From positions 62,001 through 126,000 of the forward strand of contig JANQLK010000002.1 of NCBI GenBank assembly GCA_028280615.1: 64,000 nucleotides of DNA. Reading direction: 5' to 3'. Of this stretch, positions 8,419 to 17,634 are shown piece by piece. Numbering within the stretch: the stretch's first letter is position 1; each line of letters starts with the position of its first letter. Source of the stretch: Woeseiaceae bacterium (GTDB taxonomy: Bacteria; Pseudomonadota; Gammaproteobacteria; Steroidobacterales; Woeseiaceae). Under the pieces are notes generated by a model. The model made no database searches. It had not been told where the DNA came from and saw only the letters and a list, made by a program, of their open reading frames with translations. The position numbers were made by a program, and so were the translations under genes.

Positions 8419-9390
8419 GTGAATAATCGAAAACGTCCGATCGTCATCGCTCACCGCGGGGCATCGGGCTACCTGCCTGAGCATACGCTTCCGGCAAAGG
8501 CGCTCGCGTACGCGATGGGCGCCGACTATCTCGAACAGGACGTGGTCGCGACCGGCGATGACGAACTCGTCGTGTTGCACGATGTGCACGTCGATCGTGT
8601 CAGCGACGTGGCCGACCGTTTTCCTCGCCGTTCGCGTTCCGACGGCCGCTACTACGTCCGCGATTTCGCACTCGCCGAGCTCAAGGCCTTGCGCGTCTAC
8701 GAGCGCATGGAGGCCGACGGAAGCACGGTCTACCCGCGCCGTTTTCCGGGCAGGACCGGCAGCTTCCGGATTCATACGCTGGACGAAGAGATCGAACTCG
8801 TGCAGGGACTCAACGCGAGCGCCGGGCGAGTTGCCGGTATCTACCCCGAGATCAAGCGTCCCGCCTGGCACAGGGACGAGGGGGTAGACATTGCGCCGAT
8901 CATGCTCGAGGTGCTCGAGCGCTACGGTTACCGTGACAAAGACGATCCCGTGTTCCTGCAGTGCTTCGATGCCGACGAGATCGTGCGGCTCAGAAGGGAT
9001 CTCGGTACCCGCCTCAAGTTGATCCAGCTCGTGGGTGACAACAGCTGGGGCGAGTCCGCCACCGACTACGACAGGCTGCAAAGCGATGACGGCCTGGCCG
9101 CGGTAGCCGCGGTCGCGGATGGCCTCGGCCCGTGGTTCGAGCAGCTCTACACTCTGCAAGCCGGCAAACCGGCGAGCTCCGGCCTGACCGAGCGCGCCCA
9201 GGCGCTGGGGCTCGACGTGCATCCGTACACTTTCCGCCTGGACAGCCTGCCGCCGGGATTCGAGAGCTTCGATGCGCTGCTCGCCTTCGTCATCGACAAT
9301 CTCGGCGTCGACGGTCTGTTCACGGACTTCCCGGACGTCGCCCGTCGGGCCATCGAGGACCGGCAGGCGGCGCGGAAGGCTTCGCAGTAA
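8419..9390 (+). CDS. glpQ: Glycerophosphodiester phosphodiesterase
   Basis: Hydrolyses glycerophosphodiesters to glycerol-3-phosphate and an alcohol. The GDPD signature is complete: AHRGASGYLPEHTLPA near the N-terminus, the metal-binding E-x-D in DYLEQDVVATGDDELVVLHD, and YPEIKRP further on. It resembles the GlpQ subgroup by length (323 aa) and by the conserved end GLFTDFPDVA, but lacks the signal peptide of periplasmic E. coli GlpQ. The enzyme is therefore probably cytoplasmic, or the start lies elsewhere. The start used is GTG. No glpT transporter is nearby. Confidence 0.92.
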   Translation: MNNRKRPIVIAHRGASGYLPEHTLPAKALAYAMGADYLEQDVVATGDDELVVLHDVHVDRVSDVADRFPRRSRSDGRYYVRDFALAELKALRVYERMEADGSTVYPRRFPGRTGSFRIHTLDEEIELVQGLNASAGRVAGIYPEIKRPAWHRDEGVDIAPIMLEVLERYGYRDKDDPVFLQCFDADEIVRLRRDLGTRLKLIQLVGDNSWGESATDYDRLQSDDGLAAVAAVADGLGPWFEQLYTLQAGKPASSGLTERAQALGLDVHPYTFRLDSLPPGFESFDALLAFVIDNLGVDGLFTDFPDVARRAIEDRQAARKASQ

Positions 9391-9528
9391 GTTATTGTTC
9401 TATATAATAATTAGTCAGGCCAGTCCGACGCCGCGACGAGCTGGCCCGGCGTTCCGCCGGCGCCGTTCGATTGCGGGATTGAGAACTCGGTCCTTTTACG
9501 CCTGCCCGGCACGTCAGAAACTAGCCGA

Positions 9529-10020
9529 ATGGACATCGAGTTGACAAAAGACCTCGTCCTGACCGGCGTAGGCTCCTTCCTGCTCGGAGTACTACTGGCC
9601 TCGGTCGCTTCGCGTTTCGGCTCGCCGCAAGGCAACGGTGAGCGCGACCCGCGCGATCAGCGCATCCTGTCGCTCGAAGCTGAGCTCAGGGTCGCGCAGA
9701 CCGAAGTCGAGTCGATGCGCGAGAAGCTGGATGCCGCCGAGTCGTCGGTGAAAGAGTTCAACGAGAGCATCGCCAAGCGCGATGCCACGATCGCTCACCA
9801 GCAGGACAGCGTCGACAAAATGAAAAAGGACCTCAAGGAGTCCGTGCAAAAGACACGCGAACTGCGCGCGGAACTTTCCGACCGGGCGACGCAAAGCGTG
9901 CGATCCGAGGCCAAGCTGCGCGAAGTCGAGACCGAGCTGTCGGTCGCCAAGGCTTCGACCGACCTGATTGCGACGGGAGTGCTCGATTATTCAGTCGCCC
10001 CGGACCCCGACGACCCCTAG
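9529..10020 (+). CDS. Membrane-anchored coiled-coil protein, function unknown
   Basis: A 163-aa protein with one N-terminal transmembrane helix (LVLTGVGSFLLGVLLASV, residues 8–25), then a long heptad-rich coiled coil from about residue 40 to 145, rich in Glu, Lys, Arg and Ala. The layout recalls YhcB/ZapG-type cell-envelope proteins, but I see no specific shared motif and do not assign it to that family. It ends in an acidic tail whose TAG stop codon is also the first three bases of the inverted repeat at 10018–10161. Confidence 0.72.
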   Translation: MDIELTKDLVLTGVGSFLLGVLLASVASRFGSPQGNGERDPRDQRILSLEAELRVAQTEVESMREKLDAAESSVKEFNESIAKRDATIAHQQDSVDKMKKDLKESVQKTRELRAELSDRATQSVRSEAKLREVETELSVAKASTDLIATGVLDYSVAPDPDDP

Positions 10021-10161
10021 CAGTGCGCTGAGGCCTGTTCAGGCGGCACATAGCCGCGTCAGGAACAGGCTCGAGATCCTCATTTACAGACGTAAACTGC
10101 GGTCTCTCGCCTGTCCCTTCCTTGCTCTGCACGCGCCTGAACAACCCTCAGCGCACTGCTA
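10018..10161. repeat. Long imperfect inverted repeat / hairpin element (144 bp)
   Basis: The two outer arms, 10018–10045 and 10134–10161, are reverse complements over 28 bases with two mismatches, beginning TAGCAGTGCGCTGAGG and ending CCTCAGCGCACTGCTA. The complementarity continues in patches inward (a CAGGAACAGGC block against GCCTGTCCCTTCCTT) to a central TTTAC-AGAC-GTAAA hairpin, so almost the whole element can fold on itself. It lies between the convergent coiled-coil and histidine-kinase genes and supplies the stop codon of the former. It could be a miniature inverted-repeat element, a structured RNA or an elaborate bidirectional terminator. Confidence 0.7.
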
Positions 10162-10226
10162 CGCCGCGCAATCGTCGAGTTTGCCCAGTCCCCCACATCT
10201 GTGTCAGGAACGGCCGCGAATCCGTA

Positions 10227-11552
10227 TCACCCCGCTCCGGCGCCCGGATTCGGTAGCGCGATGCGCACCTCGAGGCCCTCGTCGGGATAGTTGACGAGCG
10301 ACAGGCGGCCGCCGTGCGCCTCGACGATCTCGCGGCACAGCGGCAGGCCGAGGCCCGTGCCGGTTGCCTTGGTCGAGTAGAACGGCAACAGCGCGTTGCG
10401 CATGACCTCTTCGCTGATCCCGCCGCCCCGGTCCGAGACCGTGAACAGTGTCCTGCCGTCCCGGATCTCCGCCGCTACGACGATTGCTTCGGGCGGCGAA
10501 CCGGATTCGTGCGCGTTCTTGAGCAGGTTAATGAGCACCTGTTCGAACTGGGTCGCGTCGACCCGGCAGTCGAGAGCGGGAAGCGGCTCCGCGAGGCGGA
10601 ACTCGACCGCGTTTCGCAGGCTGTCGATGAACGCCGGCCAGTCGATCTTCTCGGGCCGCGGCGCCGGCAGTCGCGCGAAGCGTGCGTAGCTTTCGATGAA
10701 GTTCTTGAGGTGACTCGAGCGATCTTCGATCGTCGAGAAGATCGTCGCCAGGCGCTCATCGTCACCGCGTTTGCTGACCAGCGTCTGGCCCGAGTGCGCG
10801 AGCGAGGAAATCGGCGCAAGCGAGTTGTTGAGTTCGTGACTGATGACCCGGATGACGTTCTTCCAGGTCGCCACCTCCTGGCGGCCGAGCTCCTGGGTCA
10901 GCTGCTTGAACAGCAGGAGGCGATGCGGCTGCGCGTTGAGCGTGAATGCGTTTTGCGACAGGTGGTAGGTCTGCGGCTCGTCGCCCTCTATCGTGAACAG
11001 TCCGTCGCGGTCGGTGGCGACCGCCTCGCGGATGGCCGATGGAGCGCTCTCGAGCAGGGACTCGAAGCGATGGCCGTTGACGGGGCGGCCCCGATTGAAG
11101 AGCTGCCGGGCCGCGGCATTCGAATACACGACCTGGCCGTTGGCATTGATCAGGACCAGCGCCATGTCGGTCGTCTGGATGACGGTATCGAGCAGCAGCT
11201 CGCGCTGGAACAGGGACTGTCGCTCGTCGCGGAGCGCGCCGCCGAGCTTGTTGTGCGCCGTAACGAGTTCTCCGAGCTCGTCGCTCCGGTCATGCGCCAC
11301 GCTGATGCTGAAGTCGTTGTCGCGCAGGCTGTCCGCGCCGTCCGTGAGCGCTCGAATCACACCGACCGCCGGGGTCAGGATGCGCTGTACGCCAATCCAG
11401 CAGAGGGGCAGGGCAACGAGCAGGGCAATGACCCAGCCGAGCCACCAGGGCGAAAGCGCCTGCGATGCCCACGCGCCGGCAGCCGTCGCCAGCGCGAGCA
11501 GCAGCGTCACGAACAGCGCAATGCGGCCGGCGATGGAGAAGCGAAGATTCAT
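10227..11552 (-). CDS. Sensor histidine kinase (NtrY-like)
   Basis: Membrane kinase of 441 aa. Two N-terminal transmembrane helices (about 10–30 and 37–55) lead into a HAMP-like segment (to about 105), a PAS domain (about 120–225, with LLDTVIQTTDMALVLI), the dimerisation helix with the phospho-accepting His in VISHELNNSLAPI, and an ATPase domain with NLLKNAHES, VSDRGGGI and GTGLGLPL. The periplasmic loop between the membrane helices is only a few residues long, so the signal is likely sensed in the membrane or through partner proteins. It is the last gene of the exporter operon, directly after the response regulator, which is its evident partner. Confidence 0.9.
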   Translation of the reverse strand: MNLRFSIAGRIALFVTLLLALATAAGAWASQALSPWWLGWVIALLVALPLCWIGVQRILTPAVGVIRALTDGADSLRDNDFSISVAHDRSDELGELVTAHNKLGGALRDERQSLFQRELLLDTVIQTTDMALVLINANGQVVYSNAAARQLFNRGRPVNGHRFESLLESAPSAIREAVATDRDGLFTIEGDEPQTYHLSQNAFTLNAQPHRLLLFKQLTQELGRQEVATWKNVIRVISHELNNSLAPISSLAHSGQTLVSKRGDDERLATIFSTIEDRSSHLKNFIESYARFARLPAPRPEKIDWPAFIDSLRNAVEFRLAEPLPALDCRVDATQFEQVLINLLKNAHESGSPPEAIVVAAEIRDGRTLFTVSDRGGGISEEVMRNALLPFYSTKATGTGLGLPLCREIVEAHGGRLSLVNYPDEGLEVRIALPNPGAGAG

Positions 11553-11623
11553 TCGCGATGAGTGCAGAGCTCGGGCGGAGGGCCCAGTTTACCGCCACGC
11601 AGCATGACCGGGTACACGGGCAA

Positions 11624-12964
11624 CTACTTCTCGATACCGAACTTCTCCATTCGCCGATACAGCGCCTGGCGACTCATGCCGAGATCGCGTGCCGCTCGGG
11701 CTATGACGCCGTGCGCGCGGCCCAGGGCGGCGCGTATCGCATCGGCATCGGGCTCCTCTATGCCGTTGTGGCGGCCCGTCGGCGTTCCATCCGGCAGGTC
11801 CAGGTCGGCGACCGTAATCGTCTTGTCGCGCGCGAGCAGCGAGGCGCGGCGGATGCGGTTCTCGAGCTCGCGGACGTTGCCGGGCCAGGAGTAGTTGACC
11901 AGTGCGGTCTCGGCGTCACCCTCGAGCGTCACGCCGTCGTCGATGAAGTGATACGCGAGCGGCAGGATGTCGTCGGGCCGGTCGTTGAGCGGCGGCACGG
12001 CGAGCTCGATCACGTTGAGACGGTAATACAGGTCCTCGCGGAACCGGCCGGCCCTCACCTCGGCGCGAAGATCCGCATTGGTCGCGCTGACAATGCGCAC
12101 GTTCGCGCGCCGCGTCTTGCTGCTACCGAGGCGCTGGTACTCGCCCGTCTGGATGACGCGAAGCAGCTTGGCCTGGCCCTCCATGCTGAGATTGCCGATC
12201 TCGTCGAGAAACAGCGTACCGCCGTCGGCCGCCTCGAAGCGGCCCTCGCGCGCTTTTGCCGCCCCCGTGTAGGCACCGGCCTCGGCGCCGAACAGCTCGG
12301 CTTCCATGAGCTCTGCCGGCAAGGCGCCGACGTTGATCTTGACGAACGGGCCGTCCGACACGCTCGAGTTCGCGTGCACGATGTCGGCAAACCTCTCCTT
12401 GCCGGCGCCGTTCGGGCCTGTAATCAGCACCGGGATGTCGGACGGAGCAATTCGCGCCGCGATCGCGATCAGCTCCTGCATCGCGGTGCTGTCGAACACG
12501 GTGCCACAGAGTTCGTAGTCGGCTTCGAGACGCGCACGGTCCGCGCGCCGGGACAGCAGCGCGCGGCGGCCGTGCTGCGTGGCATCGCTCAGCTCGAGCA
12601 GATTGCGGGCCGTCGCGATGAGCTTGTCGTCATCCCACGGCTTGGCGAGGTAGTCGGCCGCGCCGGCACGCACGAGTTCCACGGCGGTCTCGAGATGCGT
12701 CCAGGCAGTTAGCAGGATGACGGGCAGGTCGGGATAGCGTTCGCGAATCGTGTGAAACAGGGCAACGCCTTCCTTGCCCGAGGTCGTGTCGTCGCTGAAG
12801 TTCATGTCCTGCACGACGAGCCCGACCGGATGCGCATCCAGAGCGGCCAGCCCCTCGTCCACGGTGGCCGCCGTCTCGCAGGGCAGGTCGTGGACCGAGA
12901 ACAGCATCGACAGCGCCGTGCGGACGCCGTCGTTGTCGTCGATCACGAGAATCACGGGGTTCAT
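11624..12964 (-). CDS. Sigma54-dependent response regulator (NtrC family)
   Basis: A 446-aa activator. The receiver domain (1–120) has the acidic pair in VIDDND, a phosphoacceptor Asp in LVVQDMNF and the Lys in LAKPWDDD. The AAA+ domain (about 145–375) has ITGPNGAGKERF as Walker A, GAYTGA as the sigma54-contact loop (Tyr variant of GAFTGA) and GGTLFLDEIGN as Walker B. A C-terminal Fis-type HTH ends the protein (ARDLGMSRQALYRRMEKFGI). The start is ATG 12964, since the ORF track extends 54 non-homologous residues upstream. It should activate the -24/-12 promoter found ahead of the first gene of its own operon. Confidence 0.93.
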   Translation of the reverse strand: MNPVILVIDDNDGVRTALSMLFSVHDLPCETAATVDEGLAALDAHPVGLVVQDMNFSDDTTSGKEGVALFHTIRERYPDLPVILLTAWTHLETAVELVRAGAADYLAKPWDDDKLIATARNLLELSDATQHGRRALLSRRADRARLEADYELCGTVFDSTAMQELIAIAARIAPSDIPVLITGPNGAGKERFADIVHANSSVSDGPFVKINVGALPAELMEAELFGAEAGAYTGAAKAREGRFEAADGGTLFLDEIGNLSMEGQAKLLRVIQTGEYQRLGSSKTRRANVRIVSATNADLRAEVRAGRFREDLYYRLNVIELAVPPLNDRPDDILPLAYHFIDDGVTLEGDAETALVNYSWPGNVRELENRIRRASLLARDKTITVADLDLPDGTPTGRHNGIEEPDADAIRAALGRAHGVIARAARDLGMSRQALYRRMEKFGIEK

Positions 12965-13010
12965 GCAGAAGCTGTCCCGCGCATGTTGACGTTGAACGCT
13001 GCCCTCGAAT

Positions 13011-14222
13011 TCATACCGTCCGCGTCGCGATGGCCGGCGATACCTTCGACGCCCGCCGCGCCGGATCGGCAACCGCGATGAAGCCCAGCACCCACAGTGT
13101 CGCGATGCCGATGACGAGATAGACATAGTTCAGGCGTTCGATCTCGAACGCCGATGCCAGCGCATAGTTGAGTCCGATCGTGAGCGCCGTGCCGAGAATG
13201 ATGCCAATGGTCGTCATGAGCCAGTTTTCGAGCAGGAAGTAGCGAATGATATCGCGCTTTCGCGCGCCGACGGCCCGGCGCGTGCCGATCTGCTTGGTCC
13301 GCTGCCGCACCGTGAAGCTCGCGAGGCCGACTATCCCTAAGCCGGTAATGAGCAGCAACAGGCTGATCGCCGTGATCAACACGACCGCCATCGTGCGGTC
13401 GCCCTGGTAGCTAAGCGCAACATAGTCTTCGAGCGGCTTGACGTTGCGCACGAGTCGCGTGGTCCGGTCCGCCTCGGTCAGTGCCTCCTCGACGATCGGC
13501 ACGAGTTCGTCGCGCATACCGGGTTCGGTCCGTATGATGTAGCGCGTCCACGGCCCCTGGTTGCGTCTCGGCATCCACATCACGTTTTCGAGGTCGTCCC
13601 AGCTGACCCAGGCGCCGAGCATGTGTTCGACGATGCCGACGATCTCGGCCGAGTCGCCGAGCCCGTCGTAGATCAGCTTGCCGAGCGCGGGTTCGTCGGG
13701 AAACACCCGCTCGGCATAGGCGCGCGTAACGATGACGACAGGCGGCATGCTTCTGTACTCGGGGTCGCTGGCCGGGAGTATTTCAGTTTCACGAAAGGCG
13801 CGACCTTCAATGATGTTGACGCCGAGCGCCTTCTCCGCGTCTTCGCCGAAGCGATAGTAGTTCGCGGTCTCCCGCGGCGCGTCTTCGTCGAGACTTGCGC
13901 GATAGCCCGTGGCGCTGCCGGAGTTTGACAGGGGCAGGGCGCTCGCGCTGGCAACGGCGACCACGCCCGGCAGCGCCCTCAGGACCTCGAGGTCGCGCGT
14001 AATCGTTCTGTCCGGGTCGAAGTCATTGCCGAATCCCATGCTTTGCGCCGTCACGATGTTGTCGATATCCATCCCGGACGGACGGTTGATGTGCGCGAGC
14101 CGGTTTTGCGCCATGAACATGCTGTTTACGACGATCGCGAGCGTCAGCGCGATCTGCAGCGCGATCAGAACGGAGCCGGTCTTGTTGCGCCACATGGCGG
14201 AGAGGATTGGGCGGAATTCCAT
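13011..14222 (-). CDS. ABC transporter permease (MacB/FtsX type), second permease
   Basis: A 403-aa inner-membrane permease. An N-terminal membrane helix (TGSVLIALQIALTLAIVV) is followed by a large periplasmic domain of the MacB_PCD type (about 45–270) and three C-terminal helices (from AVVLITAISLLLLITGLGI onward). The cytoplasmic RRAVGARKRDIIRYFLLE motif is the ATPase-coupling helix of FtsX-like permeases. ATG 14222 begins the homologous part, and the 106 upstream residues in the ORF track are out-of-frame read-through of the neighbour. It is encoded 10 bases after the first permease, and the two probably form a heterodimer. Confidence 0.9.
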   Translation of the reverse strand: MEFRPILSAMWRNKTGSVLIALQIALTLAIVVNSMFMAQNRLAHINRPSGMDIDNIVTAQSMGFGNDFDPDRTITRDLEVLRALPGVVAVASASALPLSNSGSATGYRASLDEDAPRETANYYRFGEDAEKALGVNIIEGRAFRETEILPASDPEYRSMPPVVIVTRAYAERVFPDEPALGKLIYDGLGDSAEIVGIVEHMLGAWVSWDDLENVMWMPRRNQGPWTRYIIRTEPGMRDELVPIVEEALTEADRTTRLVRNVKPLEDYVALSYQGDRTMAVVLITAISLLLLITGLGIVGLASFTVRQRTKQIGTRRAVGARKRDIIRYFLLENWLMTTIGIILGTALTIGLNYALASAFEIERLNYVYLVIGIATLWVLGFIAVADPARRASKVSPAIATRTV

Positions 14223-14232
14223 GATGTCGTTC

Positions 14233-15549
14233 CTATTGAGTTTTGAGGTAGCCGGCCGGTGCCAGCTGGCAGACACGCCACGTCGGGTACAGGCCCGCGA
14301 GGATCGCGGACACGACGGCGAGCACGATCGCGATCGCGACGAGTTCCAGGTTGAGCCGCGCCGTCCGCTCGGCTTCGTCCAGCAACGAACGAACGCCGGC
14401 AAGGCCCAGGACCGAGAGGCCCAGCCCGAGTATGCCGCCCGCGACGCCGACCAGGCCGACCTCGACCAGGTGCTGGCGGAAGATGGCGGCCTTGCTTGCG
14501 CCGAGCGCTCTTCGAAGGCCAATGACCGGGGCCTTCGCAATGAAGCGCGCGAGGATCAGGCCGATCGTGTTGAACATGCAGGCGGCGAGAAACAGTACGC
14601 CGATGCTCATGACCGTCCAGATTTCGTTGGACGCGACCTCCTGGATCTTGAGCCATTCCGTGACCGTGCTGAGCCGGTTGTTGGTCGGTCGCTCGAAGCG
14701 GCCCAGCGCCTTCTGCTCGTCGGTGTAGCTGTCCAGCCAGGCCTGGTATTCCGCCCGCTGCGCATCGTCTTCGAGCTCGGCCCAGAACTGCACGTAAATA
14801 CACTCGCTCTGCAGCAGGTCGAAGTAACTGTTGATCGGCTCGTCTTTCCAGCAGTTGGTGTTGCCGGAGCCGTCCACCTCGCGCCGGTCCGTGATCGAGA
14901 ACGGCATGAACACGTCCTCGACGTCGTTGGTCGGGCCGTTGTTGACGTCGTAGAACAGCACGATCGGCTGCCAGCTATCGATGACACCCGTCACGACGAA
15001 GTTCTCGGTCCCGAAGCGGACCTCGCGCCCGACGCTGTTCTCGCCGCCGAACAGTGTGTCGTTGGTCTCTTTCGACAGAACGACGACGTTTTCAGCATTG
15101 TCATCGGCGCGCTGGTCCCAGCCCGAGCCGTACAGGAACGGCACGTTGAACATGTCGAAAAAATCCACGCCGGTCATACGCGAGATAGTCAGGAACGGGG
15201 CGACGTCCTCATTCTCGGGCACCACGGTAAAGACCGCCTTGCGCATGGCGGCGTGGCGAGTTGGCACAGGGGATTCGAGCAGTGCCATTGCATCGGGATG
15301 AGTCAGCTGCCAGGGCGCTTCCTCGGGTTTGTGATCGTCGTACGGCTCGTCGGGGCTCCAGCTATCGAGGCGTACCGCGAACAGCTGGTCGCTTTTCTCG
15401 GGGATAGGGTCGCTCGTGAGCGCGTAGACGAACGTCAGTATGGTCATGCACGCGCCGACACCGACGCCGATCGCGGCGACCATGAGCGCGGTGAGCAGCG
15501 GCTGTTTCATGAGGCTCAGCCGCGCGAGCCTCAGGTTGTAGATGAACAT
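14233..15549 (-). CDS. ABC transporter permease (MacB/FtsX type), first permease
   Basis: A 438-aa permease with the same plan as its neighbour: one N-terminal helix (LLTALMVAAIGVGVGACMTI), a large periplasmic domain, and three C-terminal helices with the coupling segment LRRALGASKAAIFRQHLVEV. The ectodomain is longer than that of the second permease and contains two cysteines (one in TNCWKD, one in SECIYV), which could form a disulfide. Together with the separate ATPase and the adaptor this makes a tripartite-type exporter in which the two permease subunits differ. Confidence 0.9.
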   Translation of the reverse strand: MFIYNLRLARLSLMKQPLLTALMVAAIGVGVGACMTILTFVYALTSDPIPEKSDQLFAVRLDSWSPDEPYDDHKPEEAPWQLTHPDAMALLESPVPTRHAAMRKAVFTVVPENEDVAPFLTISRMTGVDFFDMFNVPFLYGSGWDQRADDNAENVVVLSKETNDTLFGGENSVGREVRFGTENFVVTGVIDSWQPIVLFYDVNNGPTNDVEDVFMPFSITDRREVDGSGNTNCWKDEPINSYFDLLQSECIYVQFWAELEDDAQRAEYQAWLDSYTDEQKALGRFERPTNNRLSTVTEWLKIQEVASNEIWTVMSIGVLFLAACMFNTIGLILARFIAKAPVIGLRRALGASKAAIFRQHLVEVGLVGVAGGILGLGLSVLGLAGVRSLLDEAERTARLNLELVAIAIVLAVVSAILAGLYPTWRVCQLAPAGYLKTQ

Positions 15550-15559
15550 CGTCTGTCCC

Positions 15560-16279
15560 TCAGGCTACGGGCTGCATGGCCGGTTCCTCGACGTCCGCGG
15601 GCGCCGAGAACGGGTTCGACGTCGCGATGTGGCCGTCGAGCAGCTGCACGTTGCGATGTGCGCGGCGGGCGAGCTCCGGATCGTGAGTCACCATGACGAT
15701 AGTCGTGCCGTTCTTGTTGATCTCTTCGAGAAGATCCATCACCTGGCGCGCCATGAGCGAGTCGAGATTGCCCGTGGGCTCGTCGGCAAGCAGGAAGGCC
15801 GGCGTCCCGGCCAGCGCGCGTGCTATGGCGGCGCGCTGCTGCTGGCCGCCGGACAGCTGCGAGGGCAGGTGCTTCATGCGCGCGGCGAGCCCGACCTGTT
15901 GCAGTGCTGCTTCAATGCGCTCACGGCGTTCGGCGGCGTCGAAGCCGCGGTAACGCAGCGGCACGTCGACATTGTCGAAGATGTTCAGGTCGGGAATCAG
16001 GTTGAAGCTCTGGAAGATGAATCCGATCTTCTCGTTGCGTATCGTCGAGCGAGTATTGTCGCTGAGCTTGCTGACGTCCTGGCCGTCCAGGCGGTAGGTT
16101 CCGCTGGTCGCGGTCTCCAACAGGCCGGCGATGTTCAGGAACGTGGTCTTGCCCGAGCCGGAGGGGCCGGTGACCGCGACGAATTCCCCCGCATCGACGC
16201 TGAGACTCAAGCCGCGAAGTGCGTGCGTTTCCACGAGATCGGTGCGATAGACTCGACTGATGTCATTCATTTCCAACAT
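15560..16279 (-). CDS. ABC transporter ATP-binding protein (MacB/LolD-like)
   Basis: A 239-aa ATPase that drives the exporter. It has Walker A GPSGSGKTT, the Q-loop in FIFQSFNLIPDLN, the signature LSGGQQQR, Walker B FLLADEPTGNLDS and the switch His in VMVTHD. It is a stand-alone subunit of the MacB/LolD family and is not fused to a permease. It sits 35 bases after the adaptor gene and 10 bases before the first permease, consistent with one transcript and stoichiometric assembly. Confidence 0.94.
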   Translation of the reverse strand: MLEMNDISRVYRTDLVETHALRGLSLSVDAGEFVAVTGPSGSGKTTFLNIAGLLETATSGTYRLDGQDVSKLSDNTRSTIRNEKIGFIFQSFNLIPDLNIFDNVDVPLRYRGFDAAERRERIEAALQQVGLAARMKHLPSQLSGGQQQRAAIARALAGTPAFLLADEPTGNLDSLMARQVMDLLEEINKNGTTIVMVTHDPELARRAHRNVQLLDGHIATSNPFSAPADVEEPAMQPVA

Positions 16280-16314
16280 GTTTATGCCCTGCCTGTCATG
16301 GTGTTTGTCTTGTA

Positions 16315-17634
16315 TTAGTCGCGCAGCAGGACGCGTTCCGCGCCCCTGAAGCGATCGATTTCCGAGATGATGACCTCGTCTCCGGCCTCGAGGCCCTGCA
16401 GAATCTCGACCTGCGAGACGCTGCGCGATCCCGTGACGATAGACACGCGTTCGGCCACGTCACCGTCGACCCGGTAGATCAGCCGACCGGCGCCGGAGTC
16501 ATAGAACGGTCCCGAGTCCACGACCAGCGTGTCCGGCTTGGCCTCGAGAATGATTCGCGCCGACACGCGCTGATTCTGGCGCAGGCCGGCCGGCTGTTCG
16601 CCGTTGAAACGCACCCGCCCGCTGACGGTCGAGTTCTCGACCTCGGGAGACACGGACACGAGGGTTCCGGCGTGCTCGGTGCCGCCGAACTTGATGCTGA
16701 CGTCGGCGCCGACGACCAGGTCGTCGGCATAGCTGTCCGATATCGACAGCTCGATTTCGAGGGCGCTCAGGTCCACGACCGTCGCGATCGGCGCGTTGGC
16801 GGCGACGACCTGCCGGCGTTCGACGGCGAGCGTGCCGACGATCCCGTCCACCGGCGCAAGCAGATTCAGCTCCTCGAATCGCCGCTCGAGATTGCTGACC
16901 GCGAGGCGCTGGCGATCGCGTTCCAGCCTGAGCCGCTGAAGCTCGAAATTGAGCATTTCTTCGTTCAGCGCGGTTTCCTGCTCGGCATGCGTCAATTCGA
17001 TCCGGCTGCGCTCGACGTCGTCGCGGGCCTTCTCGTAGTCCTGCAGGCTAATGACCTGGTGTTCCCAGGACTGCTCGGCGCGACGCAATTCGCGCTCCGC
17101 GGCCGTCAACTCGACGCGCGCGAGGTCGACGTTCTGCCGGCCTTCGAGCAGCCGCATTTTGTTATCGATCGTCTGCCGCTGGAGGTTGCTCTCGAGGCTG
17201 TCGAGCGTCGCGCGCTCGCGATCCAGTTCGTTGGCGAGTTCGGGGCTGTCGATGGTTGCGATCCGGTCGCCGGCCTTTACCGAGTCGCCCGCATTGACGT
17301 GCAGCGTCACGGTGCCCGCCGTCGCGGCGTAAACCGTTGGACTTATCGCCGCGACGACCACACCCTGGGCGGCGACGTCGCGTACGAAGGTCTGGTGTGC
17401 GACCGTCGCGAATCGAAGCTGGGCCCGTATCGCACTGCGATCGGTGCCCATCCACCGGGTCATGGCCGGGACCGTCGCAATCGCGATTGCAATGACGGCC
17501 GCGGCGCCGATCAGGTAAGGCCGAAGCTTTTTGCCCCGGCTCGTCTCGATGACCGTGTCCTGGGCGGCCGTATCACGGATGCCGTCCGGCTCGCGCGCGA
17601 CGTCGAGCCTGTCGACCGTCGCTCGCTCAGGCAT
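16315..17634 (-). CDS. Membrane-fusion (periplasmic adaptor) protein, HlyD/MacA type
   Basis: A 439-aa adaptor linking the inner-membrane ABC permeases to an outer-membrane channel. A cytoplasmic N-terminal stretch precedes one membrane helix (LIGAAAVIAIAIATVPAM, about 42–59). Next come a split biotinyl-lipoyl domain (TVTLHVNAGDSVKAGDRIATI and its partner LLAPVDGIVGTLAVE), a long alpha-helical hairpin (about 125–245), a beta-barrel and a membrane-proximal domain. The start is ATG 17634, which has AGAGG just upstream and overlaps the stop of the 77-aa gene, so the two are translationally coupled. No TolC-like gene is in the operon, so an outer-membrane partner must be encoded elsewhere. Confidence 0.9.
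   Translation of the reverse strand: MPERATVDRLDVAREPDGIRDTAAQDTVIETSRGKKLRPYLIGAAAVIAIAIATVPAMTRWMGTDRSAIRAQLRFATVAHQTFVRDVAAQGVVVAAISPTVYAATAGTVTLHVNAGDSVKAGDRIATIDSPELANELDRERATLDSLESNLQRQTIDNKMRLLEGRQNVDLARVELTAAERELRRAEQSWEHQVISLQDYEKARDDVERSRIELTHAEQETALNEEMLNFELQRLRLERDRQRLAVSNLERRFEELNLLAPVDGIVGTLAVERRQVVAANAPIATVVDLSALEIELSISDSYADDLVVGADVSIKFGGTEHAGTLVSVSPEVENSTVSGRVRFNGEQPAGLRQNQRVSARIILEAKPDTLVVDSGPFYDSGAGRLIYRVDGDVAERVSIVTGSRSVSQVEILQGLEAGDEVIISEIDRFRGAERVLLRD

Noticed and set aside
9446-9460. Hairpin CCGGCG-TTC-CGCCGG between the GDPD and coiled-coil genes
   Set aside because: It has a short stem and no T-run, and such stems are frequent by chance in GC-rich DNA.
10314-12712. 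Two ~415-aa plus-strand ORFs (10314–11561 and 11465–12712)
   Set aside because: They are antisense to the histidine kinase and response regulator and have shadow-type composition.
13909-15696. 595-aa plus-strand ORF
   Set aside because: It is antisense to the two permease genes, which have clear family motifs. The translation is rich in Arg, His and Asp with no recognisable domain, as expected of a GC-rich shadow.
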